Origin: Natronospirillum sp965602035
Lineage (GTDB): Bacteria; Pseudomonadota; Gammaproteobacteria; Pseudomonadales; Natronospirillaceae
Assembly (NCBI GenBank): GCA_965602035.1
Contig: OZ271919.1
Location: 1,116,001-1,180,000 of the forward strand
Direction: 5' to 3'
Length of the DNA stretch: 64,000 bases
Part shown: in pieces, positions 1 to 8,338 of the stretch
How positions within the stretch are numbered: the first letter of the stretch is position 1
Layout: each line of letters opens with the position of its first letter
Position numbers and translations under genes: made by a program
The notes under the pieces: generated by a model
Databases searched by the model: none
What the model was told of the DNA's origin: nothing
Seen by the model: only the letters and a program-made list of their open reading frames with translations

Positions 1-331
1 ACTTGTCGATACCGTGCATGCCATCGACATGACCCTGGCGGGCGACGATGACCTTGTGCTGCCGTTCCGGCCGACACTGAACTGGGAAGACAGTGCCATG
101 CAGAGCTGGTGCGTAGGCTTCATGACCTGGTTTCTCGACCACGAGGCACGTTTCAACGTAGAGACGGAGCGCCTTGCAGAACTGCTGCTGCCCATTCAGA
201 CCGGGTCAGGGCTGTTCACTGACGAACCTGAGTTCCGACCGCTGTATGAAGACCAGGCACTGCTGGGAAGTCTGGTAGAGCAGATTCCCGACATTCTGGT
301 CGACTTTTACCTGGCCTGTCGGGTGGAGTAG
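1..331 (+). CDS. YecA/YgfB-family (UPF0149) protein, 3' part
   Basis: The reading frame is open to the left edge, so the true start lies outside the window; the codon at 14 is only an internal GTG. The visible ~109 residues hold the helical pattern of the UPF0149/YecA family: a WCVGFM segment followed by a hydrophobic AELLLPI stretch, a DEPEF segment and a C-terminal helix ending ILVDFYLAC. Members are small helical proteins of unclear function. No C-terminal metal-binding SEC-C cysteines are present. It ends at TAG 329-331 and converges with bolA. The family assignment is from pattern recognition only. Confidence 0.6.
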   Translation, partial: LVDTVHAIDMTLAGDDDLVLPFRPTLNWEDSAMQSWCVGFMTWFLDHEARFNVETERLAELLLPIQTGSGLFTDEPEFRPLYEDQALLGSLVEQIPDILVDFYLACRVE

Positions 332-410
332 AGGGCACATCGATAAAGGGCACACCAATACACTGTTGCGCTAACCCTGGCCTGCAGAGCGCCGATGAAT
401 CACGCAACCA

Positions 411-707
411 TCATTGGCTGCCGCCTCGGCAGTCAGGCGAAGCTGGCGATTCTCCCGGCCACTCGTCGGGCGTATAGGCATGAATGGACAAAGCGTGTAC
501 TGGCCCGGCCAATTCGTCTTCCAGCAGGGCGTAGACAGCCCGGTGCCGTTTGATCGGCAACTGCCCCTCAAACCGGTGTGTTACCAGCGTGACCTTGAAA
601 TGCGACTCCGTTGCCGGCCCTGAATGTCGATGGCTTTCATTTTCGACCGTCAGTACGATTGGCTCCAGGGTCTCAAGTTTGGCTGTAATCTGTGTTTCGA
701 TACTCAT
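411..707 (-). CDS. bolA: BolA family protein
   Basis: This 98-residue protein is close to the family's usual ~100. It shows the BolA signature: ESHFKVTLV (34-42), the RHRAVY segment (54-59) and VHALSIHAYTPDEW (70-83), with the conserved histidine H71. BolA proteins act with monothiol glutaredoxins in Fe-S cluster trafficking and have been linked to gene regulation and cell shape. It lies 4 bases downstream of the exonuclease gene on the same strand and so is probably co-transcribed. The last ~15 residues are Pro/Ser/Gly-rich and probably disordered. Confidence 0.93.
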   Translation of the reverse strand: MSIETQITAKLETLEPIVLTVENESHRHSGPATESHFKVTLVTHRFEGQLPIKRHRAVYALLEDELAGPVHALSIHAYTPDEWPGESPASPDCRGGSQ

Positions 708-711
708 AACA

Positions 712-1212
712 TCACCCCGTCTGTCGAGCCGCCTTCAACGTTTCAATGTAGGTGTCCTGGATCAGGCGGGCATCGAAACCTGCACGATGCCGGTGTCCCT
801 GGCCGTCCGACGCGAGACGGTCACGGGTATTGTGCCAGAGCACCAGCTGCGGCTCGGTGAGAATCCGGGCCAGGGTTTCCAGTTGAAATGCCTGGGTAAC
901 CCCGGCGTAGTAGTAAAGCAGCGCGAGCCAGCCGCTGTCCACGCCCCAGCCGTCCGAGTAAACCACCTGGCCTTCGAGCATCTGGTTGAGCTGCCGGGCG
1001 ACCTCCCGGGGCGGGAACCCTTTTTCCTCAAGCAGCGTACGCGACAACCCGTGCAGCGCTTCGGCCTCCTCGCTCCAGTGCGTCCAGTCCTCATGCGGCG
1101 CAATAAGGTAACTGGTCACACTGCGGTCCGGCAGCGCCACGCCAATTTCGATCGGGTAACTGCCCCGCCCGAAGCCGGAGGCTTCAATGTCGAGTATGGG
1201 GGGTATCCGCAC
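712..1212 (-). CDS. DEDDh-type 3'-5' exonuclease-like protein
   Basis: The protein begins MRIPPILDIEASGFG, giving the ExoI motif DxE (D8, E10). An ExoII aspartate (about D92, in GWGVDSGW) follows, then an ExoIII motif HRAGFD (H142, D147) matching HxAxxD, so all DnaQ-like catalytic positions are present. I chose the GTG at 1212 over the upstream GTG at 1227 because AGGAG sits 7 bases before it and the protein then starts right at the first beta strand. Length is 166 aa, a bare catalytic domain. Substrate (DNA, RNA or oligonucleotides) is unknown. It is the upstream partner of bolA. Confidence 0.75.
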   Translation of the reverse strand: MRIPPILDIEASGFGRGSYPIEIGVALPDRSVTSYLIAPHEDWTHWSEEAEALHGLSRTLLEEKGFPPREVARQLNQMLEGQVVYSDGWGVDSGWLALLYYYAGVTQAFQLETLARILTEPQLVLWHNTRDRLASDGQGHRHRAGFDARLIQDTYIETLKAARQTG

Positions 1213-1261
1213 CCGTCTTCTCCTCACCTGCAGAGGCTCTCATAGTGGAGTGGGGGCCCGG

Positions 1262-3100
1262 TCAGATCAACCCCATATGCGCCATAAAACCCTGCCGGGA
1301 GACTTCGCCCTGAAGCGTTCGGTCAGGGCGTCGCTGGCCGCTCTCGTCGAACACCAGAACCGATGGCGGGCCGAACAGCCCGTATTGGTCCAGCCAGGCC
1401 TGGTGGGCGTCACTGAACCGGGTGATATCCAGTTGCAGCCACCGATGATCATCGAGAGCCGCCTGCACCTCCCGATGCTGGTAAATTTCGCGTTCCATTC
1501 GCCGACAGGACACACACCACTCTGCTGTGAGATCAAGCAGAACCGGTTCGCCGGCACCGGCTGCGTCGGCCAGCCAGCGGTTCAGCTCAGCGACGTCCGC
1601 CGTAACTGAAAACGGCGTTTCCGATTCCGCTTCCCGGTCGGAAAAAGCGGCCAGCGGTCGCAGTGGATCGCTCTGCCCCTGCAGGCTCCCGGTGATCGCA
1701 ATGGCGCCGTAGAGCGCGAGCAGGGCCGCCACCGAACGGGTGGGCCACACCGATGCCTCTGGTCGCTCCCGCACGGCTCGCCGGGCCCGGTCCAGTTGCC
1801 AGCCACCATAACCCAGTGCCATCAGTCCGTAGAGGCCCAATGCGATGGGTTCCGGAACCCAACGCCCCAATAGCCAGATCGCGACCGCAAGTAACAGCAC
1901 GCCGAAGAACACCTTCACCTGAACCATCCAGGAGCCGCTTCGCGGTAACCAGCGGGCACCCCCAACCGCGATAACGAGCAACGGCAGACCCATGCCCATA
2001 CCGAGCGCGAAGAGCGCGAGAAAACCGAGCACGGTATTGCCGGTCGCGGAAATGTAGATCAGCGCACCGGCGAGCGGTGCGGTAATACAGGGGGATACAA
2101 CGAGCGCTGAGAGGGCACCCATCCCGAGCGCGCTTCCCGGTCTGCCCTGTTGCAGGCGGTTCTGCAGAGCTATGATGCGGCTCTGCAGCGGACCCGGTGT
2201 CTGCAATGTGAACACGCCGAATATGGCCAATGCCAGCACGGCAAACAGAATCGCAAATACCGACAGCAGCCAGGGTTGCTGCAGCGCCGCCTGGATGTTG
2301 CCCGCCGCCCCGAGACTTGCCACCACGGCGCCGGCCGAAGCGTACGTCAGTGACATCCCGAGAACATAGCTCAGCGCGACGACAAAGGCGCGCCCGGTAC
2401 TGGGACGGTTCTCACCGAGCACCAGAGCGCTGGCTATGGGTATCATGGGCAGCACACAGGGTGTGAATATCAGGCCAATGCCCAGCAACAGAAATACGCC
2501 GGCCGCGAGGGCCGGGTGGGCTGCTGCCAGGAACTCGGCAAGGCCGTTACCGCTGTAGCCGCTGAACCAGCTTACGGACCCGCCACTGCCTCCCGAACCG
2601 GCGCCGGCAGGTGCGGCTCCGGGAGCACCCGTCACCTCAGACTGACCACCAGACGGGTCAAAAGTAACCTCCCGGGTCTGGGGCGGATAGCACAGGCCGG
2701 CTTCTGCACACCCCTGATAGGTCACGCGAAAAGCGACCGGTTCGTCAGATGCCACAGGCACCCGCACCGTGAGGTAGTCGTAGTAAACGGCCAGTCGCTC
2801 ATCGAAGGTCGGGTCGTAGCGAATGACATCATGATTCGACAGCGCCACCGGCCCCCAGGATGGCGCACCGGCCGCCGGATCGACAGGTTCAACGGCGGTG
2901 ACGTCCCGGTACATGTAGTGCTCAGGTTCAATCACCCAATCCAGAACCAGCTCAGAACCCGTGCTGTACGCGGTCAGCTCAAGCGCTTCATCGACCGGCA
3001 GAAAATCCTGGCCGGACGCCGGAACAGAAGCCAGGATCAGCCCCGCCAACACGGCGCTGCTGGTAATGCATCGGCGCAGCAGAGACATCAGATAAGCCAT
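1262..3100 (-). CDS. dsbD: Thiol:disulfide interchange protein DsbD
   Basis: DsbD carries electrons from cytoplasmic thioredoxin across the inner membrane to periplasmic thiol pathways. All three modules are visible. A signal peptide (about 1-30) leads into the alpha domain with C131 and C137 (CAEAGLC). The membrane beta domain has the redox cysteines C215 (FTPCVLP) and C338 (SPCITAP). The thioredoxin-like gamma domain carries WCVSC (C529, C532). A Gly/Ser/Ala-rich linker of about 30 residues (150-176) joins alpha and beta. Length 612 aa is typical. It transcribes away from the small gene at 3191, and a TTTACA/TGTAAA palindrome lies in the shared upstream region. Confidence 0.96.
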   Translation of the reverse strand: MAYLMSLLRRCITSSAVLAGLILASVPASGQDFLPVDEALELTAYSTGSELVLDWVIEPEHYMYRDVTAVEPVDPAAGAPSWGPVALSNHDVIRYDPTFDERLAVYYDYLTVRVPVASDEPVAFRVTYQGCAEAGLCYPPQTREVTFDPSGGQSEVTGAPGAAPAGAGSGGSGGSVSWFSGYSGNGLAEFLAAAHPALAAGVFLLLGIGLIFTPCVLPMIPIASALVLGENRPSTGRAFVVALSYVLGMSLTYASAGAVVASLGAAGNIQAALQQPWLLSVFAILFAVLALAIFGVFTLQTPGPLQSRIIALQNRLQQGRPGSALGMGALSALVVSPCITAPLAGALIYISATGNTVLGFLALFALGMGMGLPLLVIAVGGARWLPRSGSWMVQVKVFFGVLLLAVAIWLLGRWVPEPIALGLYGLMALGYGGWQLDRARRAVRERPEASVWPTRSVAALLALYGAIAITGSLQGQSDPLRPLAAFSDREAESETPFSVTADVAELNRWLADAAGAGEPVLLDLTAEWCVSCRRMEREIYQHREVQAALDDHRWLQLDITRFSDAHQAWLDQYGLFGPPSVLVFDESGQRRPDRTLQGEVSRQGFMAHMGLI

Positions 3101-3142
3101 CTACAGGGACTCGGTGATCAAGGTAGTCGCGCATCCTAACAA

Positions 3143-3176
3143 ATTGTACCATTCGCTCCGGTTTACATACTGTAAA
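3143..3176. promoter_or_regulatory. Palindromic operator candidate between dsbD and the 3191 gene
   Basis: A perfect inverted repeat TTTACA-TAC-TGTAAA (3162-3176) lies in the 90-base divergent region. A TACAAT hexamer on the minus strand (3143-3148) could be a -10 element for dsbD, with no good -35 at normal spacing. The arms resemble a dimeric-repressor site rather than an RNA hairpin, since the loop is only 3 bases. Which regulator binds is unknown. Confidence 0.4.
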
Positions 3177-3190
3177 GACAGGGCGGCATC

Positions 3191-3568
3191 ATGGCATTTT
3201 TACGGCAACAGGAGCCAGCTGTGCAGGACCTCGGTCGACTGCGCGACCTCCTGCAGGGTATTGCTGCCGAACAGGGCACGGTGCCGTATCAGGGAATACT
3301 CCGAATGTTCGACCTGCCCTCGCCGGCGCTGCGCAAACTCGCACAGGGGCTGGAGATTCTGCAATGGCAGGATGCAGTGCTCGGCCGACCGGCACTCACC
3401 TCTGTGGTCGTGCAGAAAAACGCACCATACCCCCGCGCCGGCTTTTTCCGGACGGCGCGGGCGCTCGGACAATACGACGGACCCGACACTGGCACTCAGG
3501 CGCAGATGTGGCACCAGCACCAGCTGGAACAGGTCTGGGCACATTACGGTGCCGGCACTCCCGATTAA
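3191..3568 (+). CDS. Small uncharacterised protein (125 aa)
   Basis: I do not recognise a characterised family. The N-terminal 70 residues look helical, with a 'GTVPYQGILRMF...P' segment that could be a small winged-helix-like unit. The middle has PALTSVVV followed by a PRAGFF motif, and the C-terminus is Gln/His-rich. No signal peptide or membrane segment is visible. My recollection is that similar short proteins with a 'P.L..VVV...P..GFF' core occur in other gammaproteobacteria as hypotheticals. It is divergent from dsbD and precedes the GH13 gene by 138 bases. Codon use looks like that of its neighbours, so it is probably real. Confidence 0.6.
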   Translation: MAFLRQQEPAVQDLGRLRDLLQGIAAEQGTVPYQGILRMFDLPSPALRKLAQGLEILQWQDAVLGRPALTSVVVQKNAPYPRAGFFRTARALGQYDGPDTGTQAQMWHQHQLEQVWAHYGAGTPD

Positions 3569-3706
3569 GCGCGGCTATTGAAAACCAACCCCGAAAGTGG
3601 CTACCTTAAACGATTAAGAAGATGGCTGCTCTCCGGGAAACGGAACCTCCGCATCCCCTACTCATGCCACAACTGACACACAGACCAACAACGGAAGTCC
3701 AGGACC

Positions 3707-6076
3707 ATGTCACATGAAAACACCGTCTGCGCCATCAACCAGACCGCTGCCGATGCACTGGCCGGTTGGCGCCAGCAAGTCGACCAGGGGGCACTGACGC
3801 CATTCGCCGGCGCCCAGCAGATCGTTCGTCGGCTGGGTGCCCAGTTCAATTCCGATGGCGACTGTGAGATCGGCTTCTGGTACCCCGGCATTCCGGACCA
3901 TGCCGGGCCGGACGACCTTTACCTCGAGGTCATCACTCCGAGTGAACCCCTGGATTTCAGAACCGATCGGCAATCGCTCGCCGTGACGGTCGAACAGGTC
4001 CCCGTCGTCCAGGATGGCGATTTCATCTGGACAGTTGTGCGCAACATGCGCCCGGGCAAGCGGGACCAGGCCGGCAGCTTCTACTGGCTGCGCTACCGCG
4101 ACCACAATGGGGATTGGCAGACAGTTCGCGACCCGCTGGCGCATTCGCTGCCGTTCGGTGCGTCTTCTCCAGCCGAAGCCTATGATCTGGGCCAGTTACA
4201 TGACGGGCGTTCCGATCTGGATTATTTCGAGCGTCTCGACGGTACGGAGGGATCTGATGGCCTGATCACCCAAACCGCGCCGGCCAACATTCTTCAATTG
4301 CATCCGGGCACGTCAACCGGCCCGGGGACACTGGAAGCGCTGGCAGCACAATTCGGCGCCATCGCAGAGAAACAGCGCCGCAATGAGCCGCTGACGCCGG
4401 CTGAACAGTGCTATATCGGCTACGACGCGGTGCAGCTGATGCCGCTTGAACCGACCATAGAGTTTGAAGCCGGAACCGACTTCTGGCACCTCGATCGCGA
4501 CCAGAGCACGCTTACCCTGCACACGCCGGACATGACCAACTGGGGTTACGACGTCATGACGCTGGGCTCACCAGCGGTTGCCACCACAGTGCTGGGTTCC
4601 GGTCGGCCTGACGAATTGGTGGACCTTATCAGTACGTTGCACACAATGCCGGAGCAGCCGATGCGCGTGATATTCGACATCGTGTACGGCCACACCGACA
4701 ACCAGACACCGGCCTACATGAACGACATCTATTTTTCCGGCGACAATATGTACGGCAAGAACCTCAACTATCGACACCCCATGGTGCGCGCGACGCTGCT
4801 CGAAATGCAGCGCCGCAAGAGCAACTTCGGGGTCGATGGTCTGCGGGTTGATGGCGCACAGGATTTCAAGATCTGGGACCCGGTTGCCGAACAGCTCTAC
4901 CACGATGACGAATATCTCCAGTTGATGAGTGACTTGCCGGTAGAGGTCGGCACCGCACGCTATCGCCCCTGGATGATTTTCGAAGACGGGCGACCCTGGC
5001 CACGAGACGACTGGGAACTGGCATCGACCTACCGGGAAGTCACGCGTCAGCAGCCGGACGTCGCGCAATGGGGGCCGCTGACCTTCGCGCACAACACGCC
5101 GTACCTGTTTACGTTCTGGCTCAGCAAATGGTGGCGGATCCGGGAAATTGCCGAAGTGGGGTCGCACTGGATCACCGGATGTGCCAACCACGATACCCTG
5201 CGGCGCGGCACTCAGGTGGGCCCTGCCGAGCGCATCAACACATATCTGGGCGCTACACTGCCGGACATTTTCCGCAAGGCCTACGATAATCCGGCGGCGC
5301 ACCTGCTGGATTACATCATGATGCCAGGCATCCCGATGGAATTCATTAACGCCAATGTGCGCGCTCCCTGGAGTTTCATGCGCAATATCGACGACCGGTA
5401 CGGGGTCAAGGTGATGGCGGAGGAAGCCCATTTCACCGAGTGGGCGATCAGGGATAACGACTACGAACAGCCCGTGCACTTCGAACGCCTCAAGGCCCGG
5501 GGCTTCCGGAGCCGGCAACAACTGCAGGGATTTCTGGAATCATTGCTGGCCTTCGTTGAGGTCACCGATTACGACCTGGGTGCCATGGTCCGGCTGCTGG
5601 CGACGACGGAGGACGATTACGCCACCCTTGCACCGGATGTGACAACACTGAAGGGTATCGCCCGGGACTGGATGGACGACGTACACGACTACTGCAATGT
5701 GCAGCACTGGACAGACCGCCTCGATGCCGACAGCCGGCAGTGGTTTCTTGAGGTGCGCAACTTCCGCCGGCAGCACCCGTCGCTGCGCGACAACCTGGGG
5801 CCCGATGACTATTTCGACTACCTGCACCCCAGTGAGGGTGCCGTGGTGTTTGTCGGTCGGCGCCGGCTCCGGGACAGCGGGACAGAATTGCTGTTTATCG
5901 CCAACATGGCCGGCGCGCCCCGGGAGCTGACCCCGTGCGAACTGGACATTCCGGGACTGTCCGGTGATGATTGGCAGGTGCTGTTCAGGACTCAGGGGCT
6001 TTCTCATGCCGATTTCACGATGCCGCTCTATCTCAACGACAGTGAAGGCGTGGTATTCCAGCGCGCGGTCGGGTAG
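3707..6076 (+). CDS. gghA: GH13-type glycoside hydrolase, probable glucosylglycerol hydrolase
   Basis: The 789-residue protein has no signal peptide and is therefore cytoplasmic. The four GH13 regions are present in order. Region I is IFDIVYGHT (about 321-330). Region II is GLRVDGAQD (about 378-386), with the nucleophile Asp about 382. Region III is the acid/base Glu in IFEDGRP (about 426). Region IV is NHD (about 494-496). The N-terminal ~150 residues resemble a beta-sandwich. The overall sequence recalls cyanobacterial GghA, which splits the osmolyte glucosylglycerol when salt stress ends; this is from memory and another alpha-glucosidase specificity is possible. No glucosylglycerol-phosphate synthase gene is in the window. 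An AGGA precedes the ATG, and the 3' end overlaps the DUF192 gene. Confidence 0.6.
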   Translation: MSHENTVCAINQTAADALAGWRQQVDQGALTPFAGAQQIVRRLGAQFNSDGDCEIGFWYPGIPDHAGPDDLYLEVITPSEPLDFRTDRQSLAVTVEQVPVVQDGDFIWTVVRNMRPGKRDQAGSFYWLRYRDHNGDWQTVRDPLAHSLPFGASSPAEAYDLGQLHDGRSDLDYFERLDGTEGSDGLITQTAPANILQLHPGTSTGPGTLEALAAQFGAIAEKQRRNEPLTPAEQCYIGYDAVQLMPLEPTIEFEAGTDFWHLDRDQSTLTLHTPDMTNWGYDVMTLGSPAVATTVLGSGRPDELVDLISTLHTMPEQPMRVIFDIVYGHTDNQTPAYMNDIYFSGDNMYGKNLNYRHPMVRATLLEMQRRKSNFGVDGLRVDGAQDFKIWDPVAEQLYHDDEYLQLMSDLPVEVGTARYRPWMIFEDGRPWPRDDWELASTYREVTRQQPDVAQWGPLTFAHNTPYLFTFWLSKWWRIREIAEVGSHWITGCANHDTLRRGTQVGPAERINTYLGATLPDIFRKAYDNPAAHLLDYIMMPGIPMEFINANVRAPWSFMRNIDDRYGVKVMAEEAHFTEWAIRDNDYEQPVHFERLKARGFRSRQQLQGFLESLLAFVEVTDYDLGAMVRLLATTEDDYATLAPDVTTLKGIARDWMDDVHDYCNVQHWTDRLDADSRQWFLEVRNFRRQHPSLRDNLGPDDYFDYLHPSEGAVVFVGRRRLRDSGTELLFIANMAGAPRELTPCELDIPGLSGDDWQVLFRTQGLSHADFTMPLYLNDSEGVVFQRAVG

Positions 6077-6482
6077 CCCCCCACTGCTGCTGGTCCTGCT
6101 GGCTCCGCTGGTGGCGGCACAGACGCTGCCGGAGCAGACGATGATGGTCGGCGATCGTGAAATTACAGTCGAAGTGGCCGCCACCCCCGAAACGCGGTCA
6201 CGTGGCCTGATGTACCGGTCATCAATGCCGGCCGACGCCGGCATGCTCTTCGTTTACGACGACGAGGCACAACGCTGTTTCTGGATGCGTAACACGCTGA
6301 TTCCGCTGTCACTGGCGTATGTCGATGCCAGTGGTGAAATCCGGCAGATTCTGGACATGCAGCCGCTGACCGAAACCACGCACTGCTCGAAAGAAGGCGC
6401 ACAGTACGCGCTTGAAATGAATCAGGGGTGGTTCGAGCGCCATGGCATCAGCCCCGGCGACACGCTGGGCCCCCTGCCCTGA
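6042..6482 (+). CDS. Exported DUF192 protein
   Basis: DUF192 proteins are small secreted or periplasmic beta-rich proteins of unknown function. The family core is clear: ETRSRGLMYR, then GMLFVYDDE and CFWMRNTLIPL, then a TTHCSK segment and ALEMNQGW. I chose the GTG at 6042 because it yields a short basic n-region, a hydrophobic LLLVLLAPLVAA core and an AQT cleavage site. The first downstream ATG would remove this signal, and earlier starts add unrelated residues. The start overlaps the last 35 bases of the GH13 gene, so the two are translationally linked. Length is 146 aa. Confidence 0.8.
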   Translation: MKAWYSSARSGSPPLLLVLLAPLVAAQTLPEQTMMVGDREITVEVAATPETRSRGLMYRSSMPADAGMLFVYDDEAQRCFWMRNTLIPLSLAYVDASGEIRQILDMQPLTETTHCSKEGAQYALEMNQGWFERHGISPGDTLGPLP

Positions 6483-6507
6483 GGCCGCAGCAAGTGCCCG
6501 GCACCGC

Positions 6508-7077
6508 TTACGATCGGGGCAGGGTAACCCCGCGCTGGCCCATGTATTTGCCGGCACGGTCCCGATAGGATACGGCACAGACCTCGTCCGACTGGAAGAA
6601 CAGCATCTGGGCCACGCCCTCATTGGCATAGATGCGCGCCGGAAGATTCGTGGTATTGGAGAATTCCAGCGTGACGTGGCCTTCCCACTCGGGTTCGAGC
6701 GGCGTGACATTCACGATAATGCCGCAACGGGCATAGGTGGACTTGCCCAGACAGACTGTCAGAACATCGCGCGGGATCCGGAAGTACTCAACCGTCCGTG
6801 CCAGCGCAAATGAATTGGGCGGGATCACACAGGCCGGCCCTTTGACGTCAACGAAACTGCGCTCGTCGAAGTGTTTGGGGTCAACAATGGCCGAGTGGAT
6901 GTTGGTGAACACCTTGAATTCATCAGCACACCGGACATCATAGCCATAACTGGACGTACCGTAGGAAATCAGTTTGTTGCCCTCGTCGTCTTTCCTGACC
7001 TGATCGGGCTCATAGGGCTCGATCATCTGCTGCCTGACTGCCATCCGGCGAATCCAGTGGTCCGATTTGATGCTCAT
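6508..7077 (-). CDS. dcd: dCTP deaminase
   Basis: This homotrimeric enzyme deaminates dCTP to dUTP, feeding dTMP synthesis. The 189-residue length matches the family. Recognisable segments are SSYGYDVR (43-50), the LGKSTYAR phosphate-binding and active-site segment (about 109-116), and TPLEPEWEGH with the catalytic Glu (about 125-140). It ends with the usual flexible tail YMGQRGVTLPR. The gene follows apbC by 10 bases, so they form an operon, an arrangement known next to metG in Pseudomonas-type genomes. It converges on the DUF192 gene. Confidence 0.96.
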   Translation of the reverse strand: MSIKSDHWIRRMAVRQQMIEPYEPDQVRKDDEGNKLISYGTSSYGYDVRCADEFKVFTNIHSAIVDPKHFDERSFVDVKGPACVIPPNSFALARTVEYFRIPRDVLTVCLGKSTYARCGIIVNVTPLEPEWEGHVTLEFSNTTNLPARIYANEGVAQMLFFQSDEVCAVSYRDRAGKYMGQRGVTLPRS

Positions 7078-7087
7078 TTCTGGTTCC

Positions 7088-8182
7088 TCAGTCGTCGGTA
7101 ATGCTGATTGAGGGAATGTCCGCAGACCCCGCGTTCAGCTCGGCCACGTTGGCCATGGTACGCCGCGCCATCCACTGATAGCGGCCGGCCATGTCAGAAT
7201 CCGGATCAGCTACCACCGTGGGCTTGCCGCCGTCTGTCTGCTCGCGAATGGACAGGTGCAATGGCATGCTCGCCAGCACATCGACATCATAGTCGCGTGC
7301 CAGCCGGTCACCGCCACCGGTGCCGAAAATGGCTTCCTCGTGGCCGCACCGCGAGCACACATGGGTTGCCATGTTCTCTACGACGCCCAGCACCGGGATT
7401 CTGACCTTGCGGAACATCTCGATACCACGCTGTCCGTCGAGCAGAGCGATATCCTGCGGCGTCGTCACGATCACCGCGCCCGTGGCCGGCACTTTCTGGG
7501 CGAACGTCAACTGAATATCGCCGGTGCCCGGTGGCATGTCGACCACCAGATAGTCCAGGTTATCCCACAGGGTCTGATTCAACATCTGTTGCAGCGCTCC
7601 GCTGACCATGGGGCCGCGCCAGGCCAGAGGCGTCTTGTCGCCGGCGATGAACGCCATCGACATAACCTGCACACCGTGTGCGTCAAACGGCACAAACCAT
7701 TTGCCATCGCGGGTTTCCGGTTTGGTGCCGGCCGGAATACCCAGCATCATGCCCTGGCTGGGCCCGTAGATATCCGCATCCAGCACCCCGACACGCGCAC
7801 CCTCACGCGCCATCGCCAGCGCCAGGTTAGCGGCCGTGGTCGACTTTCCGACGCCCCCCTTGCCGCTGGCCACGGCAATGATGTTTTTTACGGTAGACAG
7901 GGCCTCTGCTTTTACCGCCGATTTCTGACGCACCACCTGCCACCGCACGTCGACATCGATCGGGCCGTCAAACACCTCCTCCAGCGCCGCCTGCACAGTA
8001 GCTGCCAGGCCGTTGGCAAACTGCCTCAACGGGTAACCCAGCTCAAGGACCACGGTCAGTCGGCCATCCTCTTCATGGAATGAGTGAAGATCCTGCGAGC
8101 TCAGCGGACGACGGGTATGTGGATCCGTAACACGGCTGAGCGCCCGGGACAGGGATTCACGGTTTACCGTTGCTGCAGACAA
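7088..8182 (-). CDS. apbC: Mrp/ApbC-type iron-sulfur cluster carrier ATPase
   Basis: ApbC (Mrp) is a cytosolic P-loop ATPase that binds and hands over Fe-S clusters. The 364 residues start with a DUF59/MIP18-like region (about 1-85), followed by the deviant Walker A GKGGVGKST (107-115) and a VDMPPGTGD Walker B region. The CSRC pair (C276, C279) is the cluster-binding CxxC. It is divergent from metG and upstream of dcd. A -10/-35 pair lies at 8221-8250. Function with the Suf system encoded at the other end of the window is likely, by family knowledge. Confidence 0.95.
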   Translation of the reverse strand: MSAATVNRESLSRALSRVTDPHTRRPLSSQDLHSFHEEDGRLTVVLELGYPLRQFANGLAATVQAALEEVFDGPIDVDVRWQVVRQKSAVKAEALSTVKNIIAVASGKGGVGKSTTAANLALAMAREGARVGVLDADIYGPSQGMMLGIPAGTKPETRDGKWFVPFDAHGVQVMSMAFIAGDKTPLAWRGPMVSGALQQMLNQTLWDNLDYLVVDMPPGTGDIQLTFAQKVPATGAVIVTTPQDIALLDGQRGIEMFRKVRIPVLGVVENMATHVCSRCGHEEAIFGTGGGDRLARDYDVDVLASMPLHLSIREQTDGGKPTVVADPDSDMAGRYQWMARRTMANVAELNAGSADIPSISITDD

Positions 8183-8220
8183 GGCTGCCTCCTGATCAAC
8201 TGCGCGGTGTGTGGCGGGCG

Positions 8221-8250
8221 ATTATACGGTGCCGGGCCGTGGTGTCACAA
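8221..8250 (-). promoter_or_regulatory. Sigma-70-like promoter for apbC-dcd
   Basis: On the minus strand TTGTGA (8245-8250) is followed after 18 bases by a perfect TATAAT (8221-8226). The predicted start would give a leader of about 30 bases before the apbC ATG at 8182. The spacer is one base longer than ideal. Confidence 0.5.
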
Positions 8251-8338
8251 TCATCTCGGCGAATGCCGCGTGGCTGGCATTTCCGCGGGCAGCACTTTAC
8301 CATACGCGGTCCTGAAAGTTTCCAACCGAATGGCGATC

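Noticed and set aside
4568..5521. 317-codon minus-strand frame inside the GH13 gene
   Set aside because: It mirrors the catalytic regions of the plus-strand enzyme and has no family features.
8084..8338. In-frame N-terminal extension of metG
   Set aside because: The frame is open but overlaps apbC, crosses the apbC promoter and encodes residues unlike any MetG; the family start aligns at 8339.
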